DNA of 64,000 bases, taken from contig NC_134026.1 of assembly GCF_964204645.1 (NCBI RefSeq), positions 28,724,650-28,788,649 on the forward strand, given 5' to 3'. The notes under the pieces were generated by a model. That model saw nothing but the letters and a program-made list of their open reading frames with translations. It was not told where the DNA came from and made no database searches. Both the position numbers and the translations under genes were made by a program. The DNA comes from Tubulanus polymorphus. Its lineage: Eukaryota > Nemertea > Palaeonemertea > Tubulaniformes > Tubulanidae. Every line of letters starts with the position of its first letter. Position 1 is the first letter of the stretch. Below are positions 25,484-37,000 of the stretch, piece after piece.

Positions 25484-26802
25484 ATGAAAATGAATCTAAT
25501 ATTTGTGACGCTCCTGGTTTTCGCTACTAGCGGAGGTAAAATCAAGTATTTAAATTCAAAACTAATTAATTTCGTGTTCTACGGAAGCGCCTTCGGGATA
25601 GATAAGAAAATACTTTCGGAATTAATTATGTTATAATCTCGAAATTGAACCGGAAAAGATTTTTCTTGAATGTTGAATATTTTATTCTGATGCCCCGAAT
25701 ATTCAGAAAACCTTTTCATTTAATGTAAAATAATTTATGCCGGGTTACATGTACGAGAGATGAAAATTTCATATTTTTTTAGATCTAACAAAAAACATTT
25801 TAGTGATCGTATCCTAGATACAGTCCCCAGACGCTTCCGTACTTCTGCTAGTTCTTATACTTTGCGGTAATTTGCAAATATATTTTTTTCTTTTAATAAG
25901 AGAATCAAACTTCCTTGTTTTAGCATGGTGTTGCTCTCTTCCTAAAACATGTATCGAAGCCGGAGCCCATGAAGCGGCCACTCCGGGTACTTACACACTG
26001 TATCTAGGACCGAACGATACACCAGTTGACATCTACTGCGATAAATGTAAAGAATACGTCACCCTACTAGCGAGCAACTACGGTGACAACAGATGTGATA
26101 AGAACTGGCCTCAGTGTGGTCGAACAGACTGGCAAAAGATCCGTTTAGACCCAAGGGTTCGTATGCAGGGGATCTCAGCTGAATTCTGCAGCATCTTTCA
26201 ATTATTCCTAACATTTCTTCATTTTTTGTTTAAAAGAATTTGAATGTAATAGGAAACGATTATACATTTGCTACATCTGACAAAGTAGCAGTTCCATATG
26301 GTCAGGGCGGTGGCTGTCCCGGAAGCAGCGCCACATCTGGAGGATTCAGATTAGATTTGACTGGGACTGGTTTCACTTTCGATACTAAGAACGTAAGTTT
26401 CAACCCAAGATTTTATAAATTCGAAGATTCCAGGATACCCAAGATGGCGCCGGCCAGAGCTTTAAGTAAAAAGTTAAAAACTAACGAAAATGGGTAAATA
26501 CAAGTTCATCGCGTTTTTCTGCTGCATGCGCCTTATAATCAGACTTTTGGTCTTATCGACTCGGGTGCACTCATTGCGAAATTAGCGACGGTGTCGTATC
26601 CCGGTAAAGTGACTAAATAATTTTTTGAGTACCGTATATATATGTTCGAAATACTTTCGTTTTGCAGACCAAATGGGAGGCAGCTGGATATTTCCCAAAG
26701 AGTGTGGCCTCAGTTGCGGGTGATGGGCTCACAGCAGAAGGACAATGCGGAGGTGACTGCGGATATTGCCAACCGATTGGAAACATTACTCTGAGTATAT
26801 AA
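25484..26802 (+). CDS. Small secreted GON-domain protein (four exons)
   Basis: Exons: 25484-25535, 25924 to about 26156, 26237-26392 and 26668-26802. Exon 1 encodes MKMNLIFVTLLVFATSG, a signal peptide. The rest matches the GON domain known from the C-terminus of ADAMTS9 and ADAMTS20: GTYTLYLGPNDTPVDIYCDK, KEYVTLL, TDWQKIRLDP, YTFATSDKVAVPYGQGG, FRLDLTGTGFTF and, at the end, GQCGGDCGYC. The domain makes up nearly the whole mature protein (about 180 residues); no protease or thrombospondin repeats are present. The function of stand-alone GON proteins is not known to me; a role in the extracellular matrix or in secretions is inferred. A TATA-like box upstream, unlike the housekeeping genes here, fits regulated expression. 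Confidence 0.82.
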
Positions 26803-26890
26803 AGGGAAGCCAACAAAATTGATGTTCTATACATGTATAAAACATATATCATGTATATTGTTCAAATCAATGTAATGGCAAAAATGTCCG

Positions 26891-26896
26891 AATAAA
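26891..26896 (+). terminator. Polyadenylation signal of the GON-domain gene
   Basis: AATAAA about 90 bp past the stop, shared with the duplicated copy at 24422. Confidence 0.6.
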
Positions 26897-28773
26897 TCAT
26901 TCTAATCAGAAACACTGAAAGATGAATTCTTGTTCATTTTCAATATGTCAAAAACGGAGGGTTTAGATAGAAAACCAAAGCTAAAACATGCTCTGTTTGT
27001 AACTAGAACGCGTTCTTGCTACAAGCATGAGTCCATAGCCACGATCACACGGGCGTTATTGGCCCGGGAAAATGTTCACACAGGTTTGAAATGGGCCCGT
27101 GCCTGGTTGGCCCGACCAAAAACCCGAGCCAGATGCTAGCACGGGACGAATGACTGTCTTTGAATTGTAACTGGTTCCAGAAATGGTTCACTTCGCTTTG
27201 AACATTGTTTAATATCGATTAAGTGGTTTGCGTGTCAATTTTCTAGGTGAGGAACCCATACCCCGATACACCTATCGCAGCCACCCACAGTGCTCGCATG
27301 GCGTCGGCTTTGGTGCAGTATCTATAGTTGCGACCCGTTATAACAAATCTTACACCCCGTTCTCGCTCCTGATGTCAAACTAGTCAGTGCAACGACGATA
27401 TTTTTAATATTAAACCTAGATTAACTAGATCTGATATCTTAACTTTTGCTTCGCGTATATAATTGTTATCCATGATGTCAACTTTTCAAGTGACAACTCA
27501 ATTATCAAGACAAAGCTGAACTATATTCGATTAGGGCCTTAATAAATCAGTGTTTTATGAACGATTGACATGAACATGTCGTTTTATCCCCACAACAATA
27601 ATTATACCTTAATGACAGGTATTTATGTCCTTGAGGAAGTGCATCAGTCATTTACAAAAACATGACCTGTATCTCAAAAAAAGTCTCCAATATAAAAACA
27701 TTAAAACCAGAGATAAAAACACAAAGTCAAACTGGAAAGCTTATGATTAACTAAACAGTCATTGATTTAATTTTCATCAACTTTATTTTACAAGATAACT
27801 AGAGTTTTGCCACCTTTGCTCAGACATGATCATCTTTACCATTTACAACTTTTTTTTTAATTTGGCTCTACAGAGCTTGGAATATTTCGTAATATGGTAT
27901 CGGTATGACTATTAAGTCTCCCTCAAGTGCATGACTATTTTCACAGAGTCAACGGGACAGTTGAAACCGGGTGACTCTCACGGGACAGTAGGCCTATTTA
28001 AAATCGAGTCCGACCTCAGTCTCACGGGACGTATCAAAACTAGAGGTCCTAGCTCACACGGGACACGGGTGGCCCGACCTCACGGGACACAGTACCGTGA
28101 ATCCGGGTCCTCTCACTTTGCTAAAGTTGCCTTCTTCGATTTGACTTTTTTGCAGTGAACGCTTAACAAACTTAGTGAATAACCATTTGCACCAAAAGAT
28201 ACATTCAATCACTTTATTTTCGATCGATAGCTAACGTTAGCTGTTTCTTGTCTCAGTTCTCTTGATCCGATCTTCATTACATTTAATGTTTTGATTTGAT
28301 GATATCATTGATCTGAAATAATCAAATTACGAATAAATTTAGATTATTAACATGTTCTTAACAATATTTTCAGTGTATATAGTAAACAATCGAGTTCATT
28401 TACCTTCGATATTTCGTCTACAAAATGCAAAGTTTTCATCGAGACCTGTGACGGGACAGGGATGTCCCATCCCCAGGTCCTCTCACGGGACATGCTGCAC
28501 TGCTGCAGTTTAACCAATTCAATTCAATTCAATAAATTCATAGTTATGGTAAGTTTAAAGAGAATATATAACTATTGATTGCAAATAACAATTTTCTGCA
28601 TGACAGCCGAAACCCTGTTCTCACCTAGTTGGTGAGTATATTGGCCATATGTAAGCTTACAAATACAAATACATTACGGTTTGTGATAAGAAGAGTGGCC
28701 TTCTTGCTAGAGTGTGATGATCAAAATTAACTGTTTTTTGTACCATACTATTACTAAATTCATTTTCAGATTA
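26897..28773. other. Repeat-rich spacer before DUSP23
   Basis: About 26930-27420 is the second copy of the duplicated GON flank. From 27951 to 28490 the motif CTCACGGGACA occurs about seven times. DUSP23 probably has a 5' untranslated exon in the right part, because its start codon directly follows an acceptor (CATTTTCAG). No coding region is supported. Confidence 0.45.
27951..28491. repeat. Dispersed CTCACGGGACA motif, about seven copies
   Basis: Copies or close variants at about 27951, 27977, 28021, 28054, 28079, 28451 and 28482. GGGTCCTCTCAC and AGGTCCTCTCAC also recur. The spacing is irregular (about 25-45 bp in the first cluster), so this is not a simple satellite. Confidence 0.55.
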
Positions 28774-29534
28774 ATGATGGGAAAATTTCCTCCATATTTC
28801 TCCTGGGTGATCGAGGGCTTATTGGCAGCATTGGCCTTTCCATCTCAACCAGAACACATCGAATATCTAAAAGATAATAATATCAAGCATCTCGTATCTC
28901 TTACTGCTGAACGAATTCCTAAAGTTGATGGATTCCCTGGTAAGTTTATCGGCATATCAGTTTGTTTTAATTGCTAATTTGAACCAATAAATTGGTGCCT
29001 GGTTTTATTTCTAAAAACACAGATATAAATTGGACACATATACCAATAAAAGATTTCACAGCCCCAACGCTGCCACAAGTAGATGAATTTGTCAAATTAC
29101 TAGACTATGCAAAAAAGGAAAACGAAGTAAGCTACGCATACTACTAATTAGACTTCATGTTAAAAAAAGAAACATATACATCTGAATCCATCCGGTTAGA
29201 AGTAGATTCATCAGATTATTCAGTTGGTCCAAATCAGAAATATTATGTTTTGTAGGCTGTTGCCGTTCACTGTGCTGCTGGTCGTGGTAGAACTGGGACG
29301 ATGATTGCTAGCTATCTGATTAAAGAGTATGGATTACCAGCTGAAGAAGCCATCACTAAAACTCGTAGTCTACGCCCTGGATCAATAGAAACTAAAGATC
29401 AAGAGAAATTAGTTCATACTTATTATGATCATATAAAAACATGTTCAAATTCACAGAATGTAGAATCAGATAGTTATAGTTTTGACCTCTCGTTGCATGA
29501 AGGTCATTTGGCTTCAGGAAATTGTCAGTCTTGA
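28774..29534 (+). CDS. DUSP23: Dual specificity protein phosphatase 23
   Basis: DUSP23 is a small phosphatase of the VHZ type that removes phosphate from tyrosine and serine/threonine. The start at 28774 gives MMGKFPPYFSWVIEGLLAAL, close to the human N-terminus (PPNFSWVLPGRLAGLA). Next are IKHLVSLTAERIP, a general-acid loop IPIKDF, the signature loop HCAAGRGRTGTM (C-x5-R with cysteine and arginine present), and LRPGSIETKDQEKLV, a diagnostic DUSP23 block. There are three coding exons; the second is short (about 29023-29128). A tail of about 30 residues past the usual end (NSQNVESDSYSF...) is unlike the human protein. Catalytic residues are intact. Confidence 0.94.
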
Positions 29535-30038
29535 CGTAAGGTTCATATTGTTTCATATTGTGTCATATGAAATTCCATGTGATATAGATTTATGTACATA
29601 ACATAAAGCTAGGCTATATTTAATGTATCGGTACCAAAGCAGTTGAAAACTATGTTTTACTTGCGGATTAGTTTCGCTTTACCATGACAAGCTCAGTCTG
29701 GTTTTTAGAAATCCTTTTTAGCGAAAAAGATCTCATGATTTCTTCGCTCTTCATTTAAGCGATTGATCGATTTTCTCATTATTATTTCTCATCCTAAACT
29801 ATTGAATCTCAACTGTTTATTAGCTGGGACCAGACTAAATAGGGCTTTCTGACACTATAGTTTGTAGTATGTTTGTTATTTCTGTATTTTTAAGGTGCTA
29901 TACAAAAAGTTTATATGTATACGTTTTACACACGTTCATATATGATAAATTACCTCATTTTCTCCACGAGGTTTATTGGTCTTAACTTTCTAATTATTTT
30001 GCTCAACTGCATGGAAAGCTTCAAATTTATATTTTTGA

Positions 30039-30044
30039 AATAAA
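30039..30044 (+). terminator. Polyadenylation signal of DUSP23
   Basis: AATAAA about 500 bp past the stop; the region between is AT-rich 3' untranslated sequence. An earlier use cannot be excluded. Confidence 0.5.
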
Positions 30045-30279
30045 TTTTGACCTGGAAGCTATGAACTGATTTCCATTTATTTCTGCGGTGTTTCTTCTGT
30101 AACTCGAACCTACTGCTCCTAGAAATCTGATTTCAGCTAGGGTTGCATCTCCAAGTGGAATCCTATTGAGGATGCTTGAGCTGGTATCTTTCCAATCATC
30201 AGAGGGAATGTCATTTCAAAACTGATCGAATTTCATTTTCAAGACACATGACACATAGGATTAACTCATAAAATAAATA

Positions 30280-30285
30280 TTTATT
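30280..30285 (-). terminator. Polyadenylation signal of GOLGA3
   Basis: TTTATT on the plus strand (AATAAA on the minus strand). It implies a 3' untranslated region of about 760 bp, from the stop at 31046; no gene is seen in that stretch. Confidence 0.5.
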
Positions 30286-31045
30286 TCCCTTAATTTACAG
30301 AATCCGAAGCTTAATATAAAATGATTTTCATTCATACTTACAAATACAGAACACTCATGCATGGCGCACATGATTGATATCTTGGTAAAACACAGCTTGC
30401 AGTATAAATAATCTATTACATAACTTTAAAGCCGTTTTCTAGTCATTAAACCATTTAACACGAAATAAATAAAATATACAAACATAACTTGAACAAAATG
30501 CTACCAAACATTGAACTACTAATAAATGACTGATGGTTTCATAATTGTTTTTTCCGTTCACAGATTATCGACCTTTAATTGACACATGCATAAGTTAAGA
30601 GTGCATATCAAATGTCTTATTCTGATGTCAGTGAGGTAAAATACCTCTTAAGAAATACAATTAGGCAAGCGTTTTTCTTTTGCTGGAAGAAAGCGCCCTT
30701 TCACCTACACCTCCAGGGACCTGAATCCGACCCTGGTTAACACGAACACATGTCACCTGTTTATATTCGTATAATATTTTAACGCATCAAGCCCTGCACC
30801 TAATGTCTATGCCATGACATACATATTAAACCAAACCCTTGATATCATTTATATTACCGTCCAATATAAACACCAGCTGTCAACCGAAATTAACCCGATA
30901 CACATAAGTAGCAATCCTTGGAATGTCTCAAACAGTTAGGCAATAGGTAGTTTAGTAAGACACACAGGTCTAGACTAGTGAAGTGTTATATCCTGTTATC
31001 CTATATGTGAATCATATCGAACAGATGGTGCAGAATATTCAATCG

Positions 31046-34000
31046 TTAAATAGTGACCATATTCGCGAGTGCTATTTTCTGTTTCTTGGTTTGAATTTCC
31101 TCGGCTAATAGACGCTCGACTGTTTCCTCTGCACTGCTTCCCGTCGTACTTGCTGCATCGTCTGAGTTGCAAATTTCTTTTAATTCTTGCATCTGCGTTT
31201 CAACTTTCCTGCGAAAATTTAATTCAATACCTCGTAACAAACTGAAGGTAACAGCTTGAGAGCATTGTAAAATTGAGAAGTGCAGACTTACTTCCATGAT
31301 TGATTTGAATTGATAACTGCCATTGTGTGGTCATCGATCTGTCTTTGAAGGTTACTCATCTCTGACTGGAGGCTTTGTAAGCAATCTTGAACTGCCGTCA
31401 GTGGCCTGAAACATATTTCAATCCAATTCTTGACGAATCATTGTATAATATCATAAAATCAGCGCACAAGTACTGTGGAGTACATCTAATTGATTCAAAT
31501 GAGATCTCACTAGTTACTCACTTGCTATTGAAGGAAGGGGTTGACTCAGTGTGCAGTATTTTCTCTATAATTGACAATGCTGATTGATACATTTCATCTG
31601 ACGAATCATCATCAGACTTCAGCTGACCGTTCATACCCATTGTGGCCGAGTCCTCAGAATTTTTGTTCTATAATTGACAAACCTTGATTTATATTGAGAA
31701 TAACATGAAAAATGTATCATCTCATATCATCGTTCAATAGATACCTTTAAACTGGCTTTCACAGCACCCTTAAGTTCGGATAATTTCGATTGATGAGCAA
31801 ATTTCTCCCTTCGAGTTTGGTTGAGTTCATTTCTCAGTTTATCGGAATCTTCTTTAGTCGTCTGAAACAAACAAGACACAAATTGAAAACAGAGAAACAA
31901 TGTAAGTTCTATAACCGGTTTTACTGTTGTTTCTCTTATTTACCTGCAATATTTTCTGTATATTTTCTAATTCGGCCTGTTGTCTTTGTTCAGCGAGCTG
32001 TAGTTGATTTTTCAAACCTTCCACACCTAGATTCTTCTGATCAATTTGCCAAAGCAGTTGCTGTAATACGAATGAGAAACCTACAAATGAAAACTCGATA
32101 CAAAACTGAAATCAATCGATTATAACAAATCTAAGTACCTTAATTTGGGCGTCTACAACTGGATCCTTCTCCGAACACTGTTGAAGTTGTCTTTGTAGAC
32201 TCTCAACTTCTAATTGCGACAAGCGTGAAGCAGTTTTCAAGGCTTCTAACTCAGCTCTGTAACTTTGTTCGGCTGATAAACTTATTTCCAGCTGATTTTT
32301 CAGTTTATTACATTCACTCGTTAGATGTTCGGTGTCTTTTTGCAGCAGTTTGACGTCTGATTTGACTTCTAATTCATGTGACTGTAGTTTGCTGCTATTC
32401 AACCTTTCCGATGCCAACTGCAAAATGCAAAGGCATTTAAAACTTAAGGTATTTAGGAATTTGAAGTAAAATGAATTAAAAAGGGGCGAGAGCAATAGAT
32501 AAACATCTTTTACCTGTTTTTTTAGTCTTTCTATTTCTTCTCTCTCTTGATTCAGCGCAGACTCGAGAGCCTGAATTGTTGACTTATGTTCGTTGGCTAT
32601 TTTACTCATTTCGTTTAACTGATGTTGAGTCATAGCTGATATTTCCACAATGGACGACTCTTTCTCAGCGAGCGCACCCTCTAATTCACTGGTATGTTGT
32701 TTCAATGTTCCATGGCTTTGTAGAACTCCTGAAAATATATACGCCATTAAACTGATCTATCATTACTACAACATTTTTTGGGGAAAATAGTCATTATCAT
32801 TTATTCTTATTTTACCTGCAAGGCGACCTTTTTCTCTTTCTAAATCTAAAGCCAGCAATCGACTTTCATCTTGAGATTGTTTTTGTAGCTCTAGTAACTG
32901 CTGCAAGTCCCACTGATGATGTTCTAGTTCTGATATTCGATCTTTATAACCTTGTATTTCATTGCGAGCCGAATCTCGTTGGATATCGATTTCTGTTTCT
33001 AACACAGTTTTCTTATGTTCCAACGCTTCAACTTTGTTTGTCAGCAACTGAAAATACACAGAAAACACGTGATATCTAGGGGTAACTATTGACTATTTCA
33101 GTCTGTGTAATTGTAACCAACCTCGAGCTGTTCTGTCAGATGCTCCTGTTGTTTAGCACCAGTAGTTATTTCTCCTTCCGCTATCTTTCTCTGTAATTCT
33201 GTCATTTCACTGAGAATGGTCTTTCTGTCATTTTCGACTTGCGACAGTTTATTTGAATACGATGTTAAATCATCGCTGTATTCGGATTTTCTAGTTTCTA
33301 ATTCGTGACGAGACGTCTGTAAATCTTGCATAAGTTTCTCGATTTCTTGCTGATACCGAGTGATTTCATTACCAAGTTGATTTTTCATTTCAGTGATGTA
33401 AACTTTCAAATCATCATTTTCTTGCTTGATTTTATCGCGTTCGAGTCCATCCCCTTCTAAACCCTGGATGCGAGCTTGTAATGCAACTTTTTCCTCCACA
33501 TTAGAATTCTGATGTGACTCATATTCAATCACTTTTCTTTCCGCTGAATTCAGTTTTTCCAAAACATTCAGCTTTTCTTGCGATACCTCCTGTAATGTTT
33601 CATGTAGTTGACTTATTTCATTTCTCAAATTGATGACTTCAGTTTCTAAATTAGCTTTTCCTTCGTTCAATTCGTTTACTTTAACAAATCTATCTGAGAC
33701 ACTGTTATTAAACTCCTCAAATGCAGTTTTCTGCTTTTCAATCTGAGCTCGGGCTTCTGCCAGTGATTTCTCAACACTAAATTTCTCTGATTCAACTTTC
33801 TCTAAATGCAAATTCTTTGAGTCCAGATCTTGCCTCATTTGCTTGAATGAAACTTCAACTTTTTTCATATCTTCTTTTAACATCTCAAGCGCGTAGTCAA
33901 TAGCTCTTTTCTCTTCATTAACCGACGCTAATGCTACTTCAAGGGCAATCTTTTCTTCGGTTAGTTTAAGGATGTCACTACCACTGCCGGTAAAATTATC

Positions 34001-37000
34001 CTGAAAATCTACCAGTCTAGCTTCAACATCAACAAATCTAGCCTCAAGTATTTCAAAGTCATTTTCCTTTTGAAAAAGTTTTTCTTGCGATAAAGTCAGT
34101 GACTTGAGCATTTCCGCGTGTTCTCTCTGCAATGATTCAACTAGTCCCTGTTTCTCTTGTAATTCCTCGGTAGTTTTTCGTAGTTTTTCTTCCAAGTCTG
34201 ACGTCGTAGATATCAAACTCGCGAGTCGCAATTTCTCGTCTTCCACGAACAAAATTTTCTGATTCAAATTTTCTTCCGTGCTCGAACTTTCATTTTGAAT
34301 CTGACGGAATGAGGCTTCGCGTTCCAGCATGTCCGTTTCGATTGTTTCCAAGTGACGTACCAGTAATTCTTTTTCATGTAACGCTCTTTGTTGAGTTTCT
34401 GCGAGTTGGTTTTTCATCACAGAATTATCTGACTTCAGTTTTTCTATAAAGCCGTTTTGCTGCATAGTAACAGTTTGTACATTACTGAGTTCTTTCTGTA
34501 GTTCGTTTCTAAGTTCTTGAGCAGTCATAAGTTGTTGTTGATACCATTCTTTAGTTTTTGATAATGCTGCCATATCATTTTGAACCGTACGCATTTCATT
34601 TATACACTGCCTTTTTTCTTGATGTACAACATTCAAATCTTGCTGAATTTCCGTCATTTTTAGTTTTAGACTTTGAAAAGATCCTTCTTTTTGATCGATG
34701 TGTCGTTGCATTTCCACGAGTTTATCCTGAAGTTTAGAGTTGGCAGACTTTGACGCCTCTAAGTCGGTCATCAATTTGGTTGTTTCATGCGATTTTTCGT
34801 ACAAAGCATTTTGCGATAATTTAACAGTTCTGTCCAACTCGTCGTGCCTCGATTTCAACACCTTCATTTCTGTTAACAAAGCTTCCTGATCTTTTAAACT
34901 TCCACTCGAGACCTGAGATTGAGATTTCAGCTGCGAACGAAGTGCTGCCAGATGTGTTTGAAGTTCACTTCTTTCGCGGACGGCATTACGAGCTTCAAGT
35001 TGAAACATTTCTATCTGTCCCTTTAGGTTTGCATTTTCTCTTAACAACTTCTCAGTATCTTCATTCATACGTGAACTCATAGTTATCTGTTTAAAACTAG
35101 GTAATGTATCCATGTTACTAAAAGAATGACTGCTACTTGGTACAAATCCAAAACTTTGGTTTGCATTTCCACTATTATCAGATTTTAAAGGCGTTGAACA
35201 ATTAACCGGTATATCAGTGAAACTTGTTTCTTCAATTTTCTCAATATCTATCCCTGAATCTTTTATTTCTAAATCAGTTGCAGGATTGACAGCGTCTTCA
35301 GGAGTCAGCGATTTAATTGGTTCAAAACCAGTGTCTCTGACAGTTGGAGTATCAAACTTACGGATTTTAACTTCATTTCTAGGTGAATCGAATGATGAGC
35401 CTTCAAACGGCTCTGGTTGACTAAATGCACTATTTTGTTTTGGTGAAGCAGAATCTTGTTTCAAATCAGGATGAGAACTACCTTGGTTATTCTTAACTAA
35501 CGATTTCTTATTTTTTGATTTACTATTTGCTTTAGCTTTCGCTTTAAGTCTTTGTTTCAGTTCATCACTTGGTGCAGTATAGGATTTCTTAGTAGTCGGA
35601 TCTTTGTCAATTGTCACTTCCATTTCACCAGGTTTGATTCTAATAAGGTTGCTGCTCTCTTGTGTATGCATAGATAAGATAGGCGAAGCTGAAGCGTGTT
35701 CAGCTGATGTTTGAGGTAATGAGTAATCGTTAATTGCTTCTGAATTCTGTAGAATAAAATAATAGACGATTCAACAATTCATTCTTTGTCAGGTCATTAG
35801 CAAATTAATATTGTGCTGGGTATCTACCTTTTTCTGCTTCAACAATAATTCAGCTTGAGCCAGATAACTAGCGATCTCATCCGCACTTGCCGGGGTCAAA
35901 TCATGATGACCTAGAAAGAAAGTACGATTAAAAGATTTAAGAAAATTCAAGCTTCCGGTCATCAAACTCATGAGCAGAATTGAAACAAACCTATAACAGA
36001 TTTTTGCAGAGCTAAAGCTTCTGTTGTTGATGTAAAAGCAGTAAAAGTTGCTTGTTCATCTTCGATTTCATCGATACCGACAGTAGTTTTATTAGTTTCT
36101 GGTGATGACATTTTCAGCTTTGCCTAAATTGATTAAATGCACATCCATGAGTTATTCATTCATTCATTCATTCATTCATTCATTCATTCATTCATTCATT
36201 CATTCATTCATTCATTCATTCATTCATTCATTCATTCATTCATTCATTCATTCATTCATTCATTCATTCATTCATTCATTCATAACATGAAATAATTTTC
36301 ATAGCCTATAGAATTACCCTAGCACTAGTTGTTTTAGCAATTTTGCCCTAACCTAGAACGGACCAATTTAGAACAAACTTTTTGATAGAGTGAATGCTTA
36401 GTAAATAACTTAGTTCATTCTAAATTGGAATAGGCTTAATTTTAGAGTGTTCCTAATGACGAAGTGTGAACGCAGCTATGAGCACTTACTAGTATAGTCT
36501 CTACTATATTAATATCCAAAACTCCTCCAGTTTTCTGAAACTCAATCCAAGTATCAGAACGATGTGCTGTTTGTTTGGATTCTGCGTGCTCCGAATGACG
36601 ATCTTCTTCTTCTTCTTCTTCCTCGGATATAAAACAACCCGTGTCGCAATTCTCGATGAAAACTGTCGACTGAAATCTTAAACTGCTATTGTTCAACCCT
36701 GGCGATAGATTGCGTTCGTTTAATAGCAAATCGTCTTCGATGACCTGATGAGAAAGTTCTTCGCTTAGATCAGCGTCGATGAATAAACTAGATGAAACCG
36801 GTTGCCCTCGATACAACGGCGGTGTTATATCGTATTGTTCTCGGTATTGATCTAAACTATCAGCTCTATCCGATACGAATTCACTCTCACTAGTTTTTTG
36901 AAGTCTTCGATTCGAGGAGTGAACGCGACAATATTCTTCTAGATTATCCTCCTCGTTTTGTTCTGATGCTTTGTCGAGGTTCGATTCTGAAATATTGAAG

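Noticed and set aside
36102-36290. Frame encoding repeated HSFI
   Set aside because: Produced by the TTCA microsatellite, which is open in several frames.
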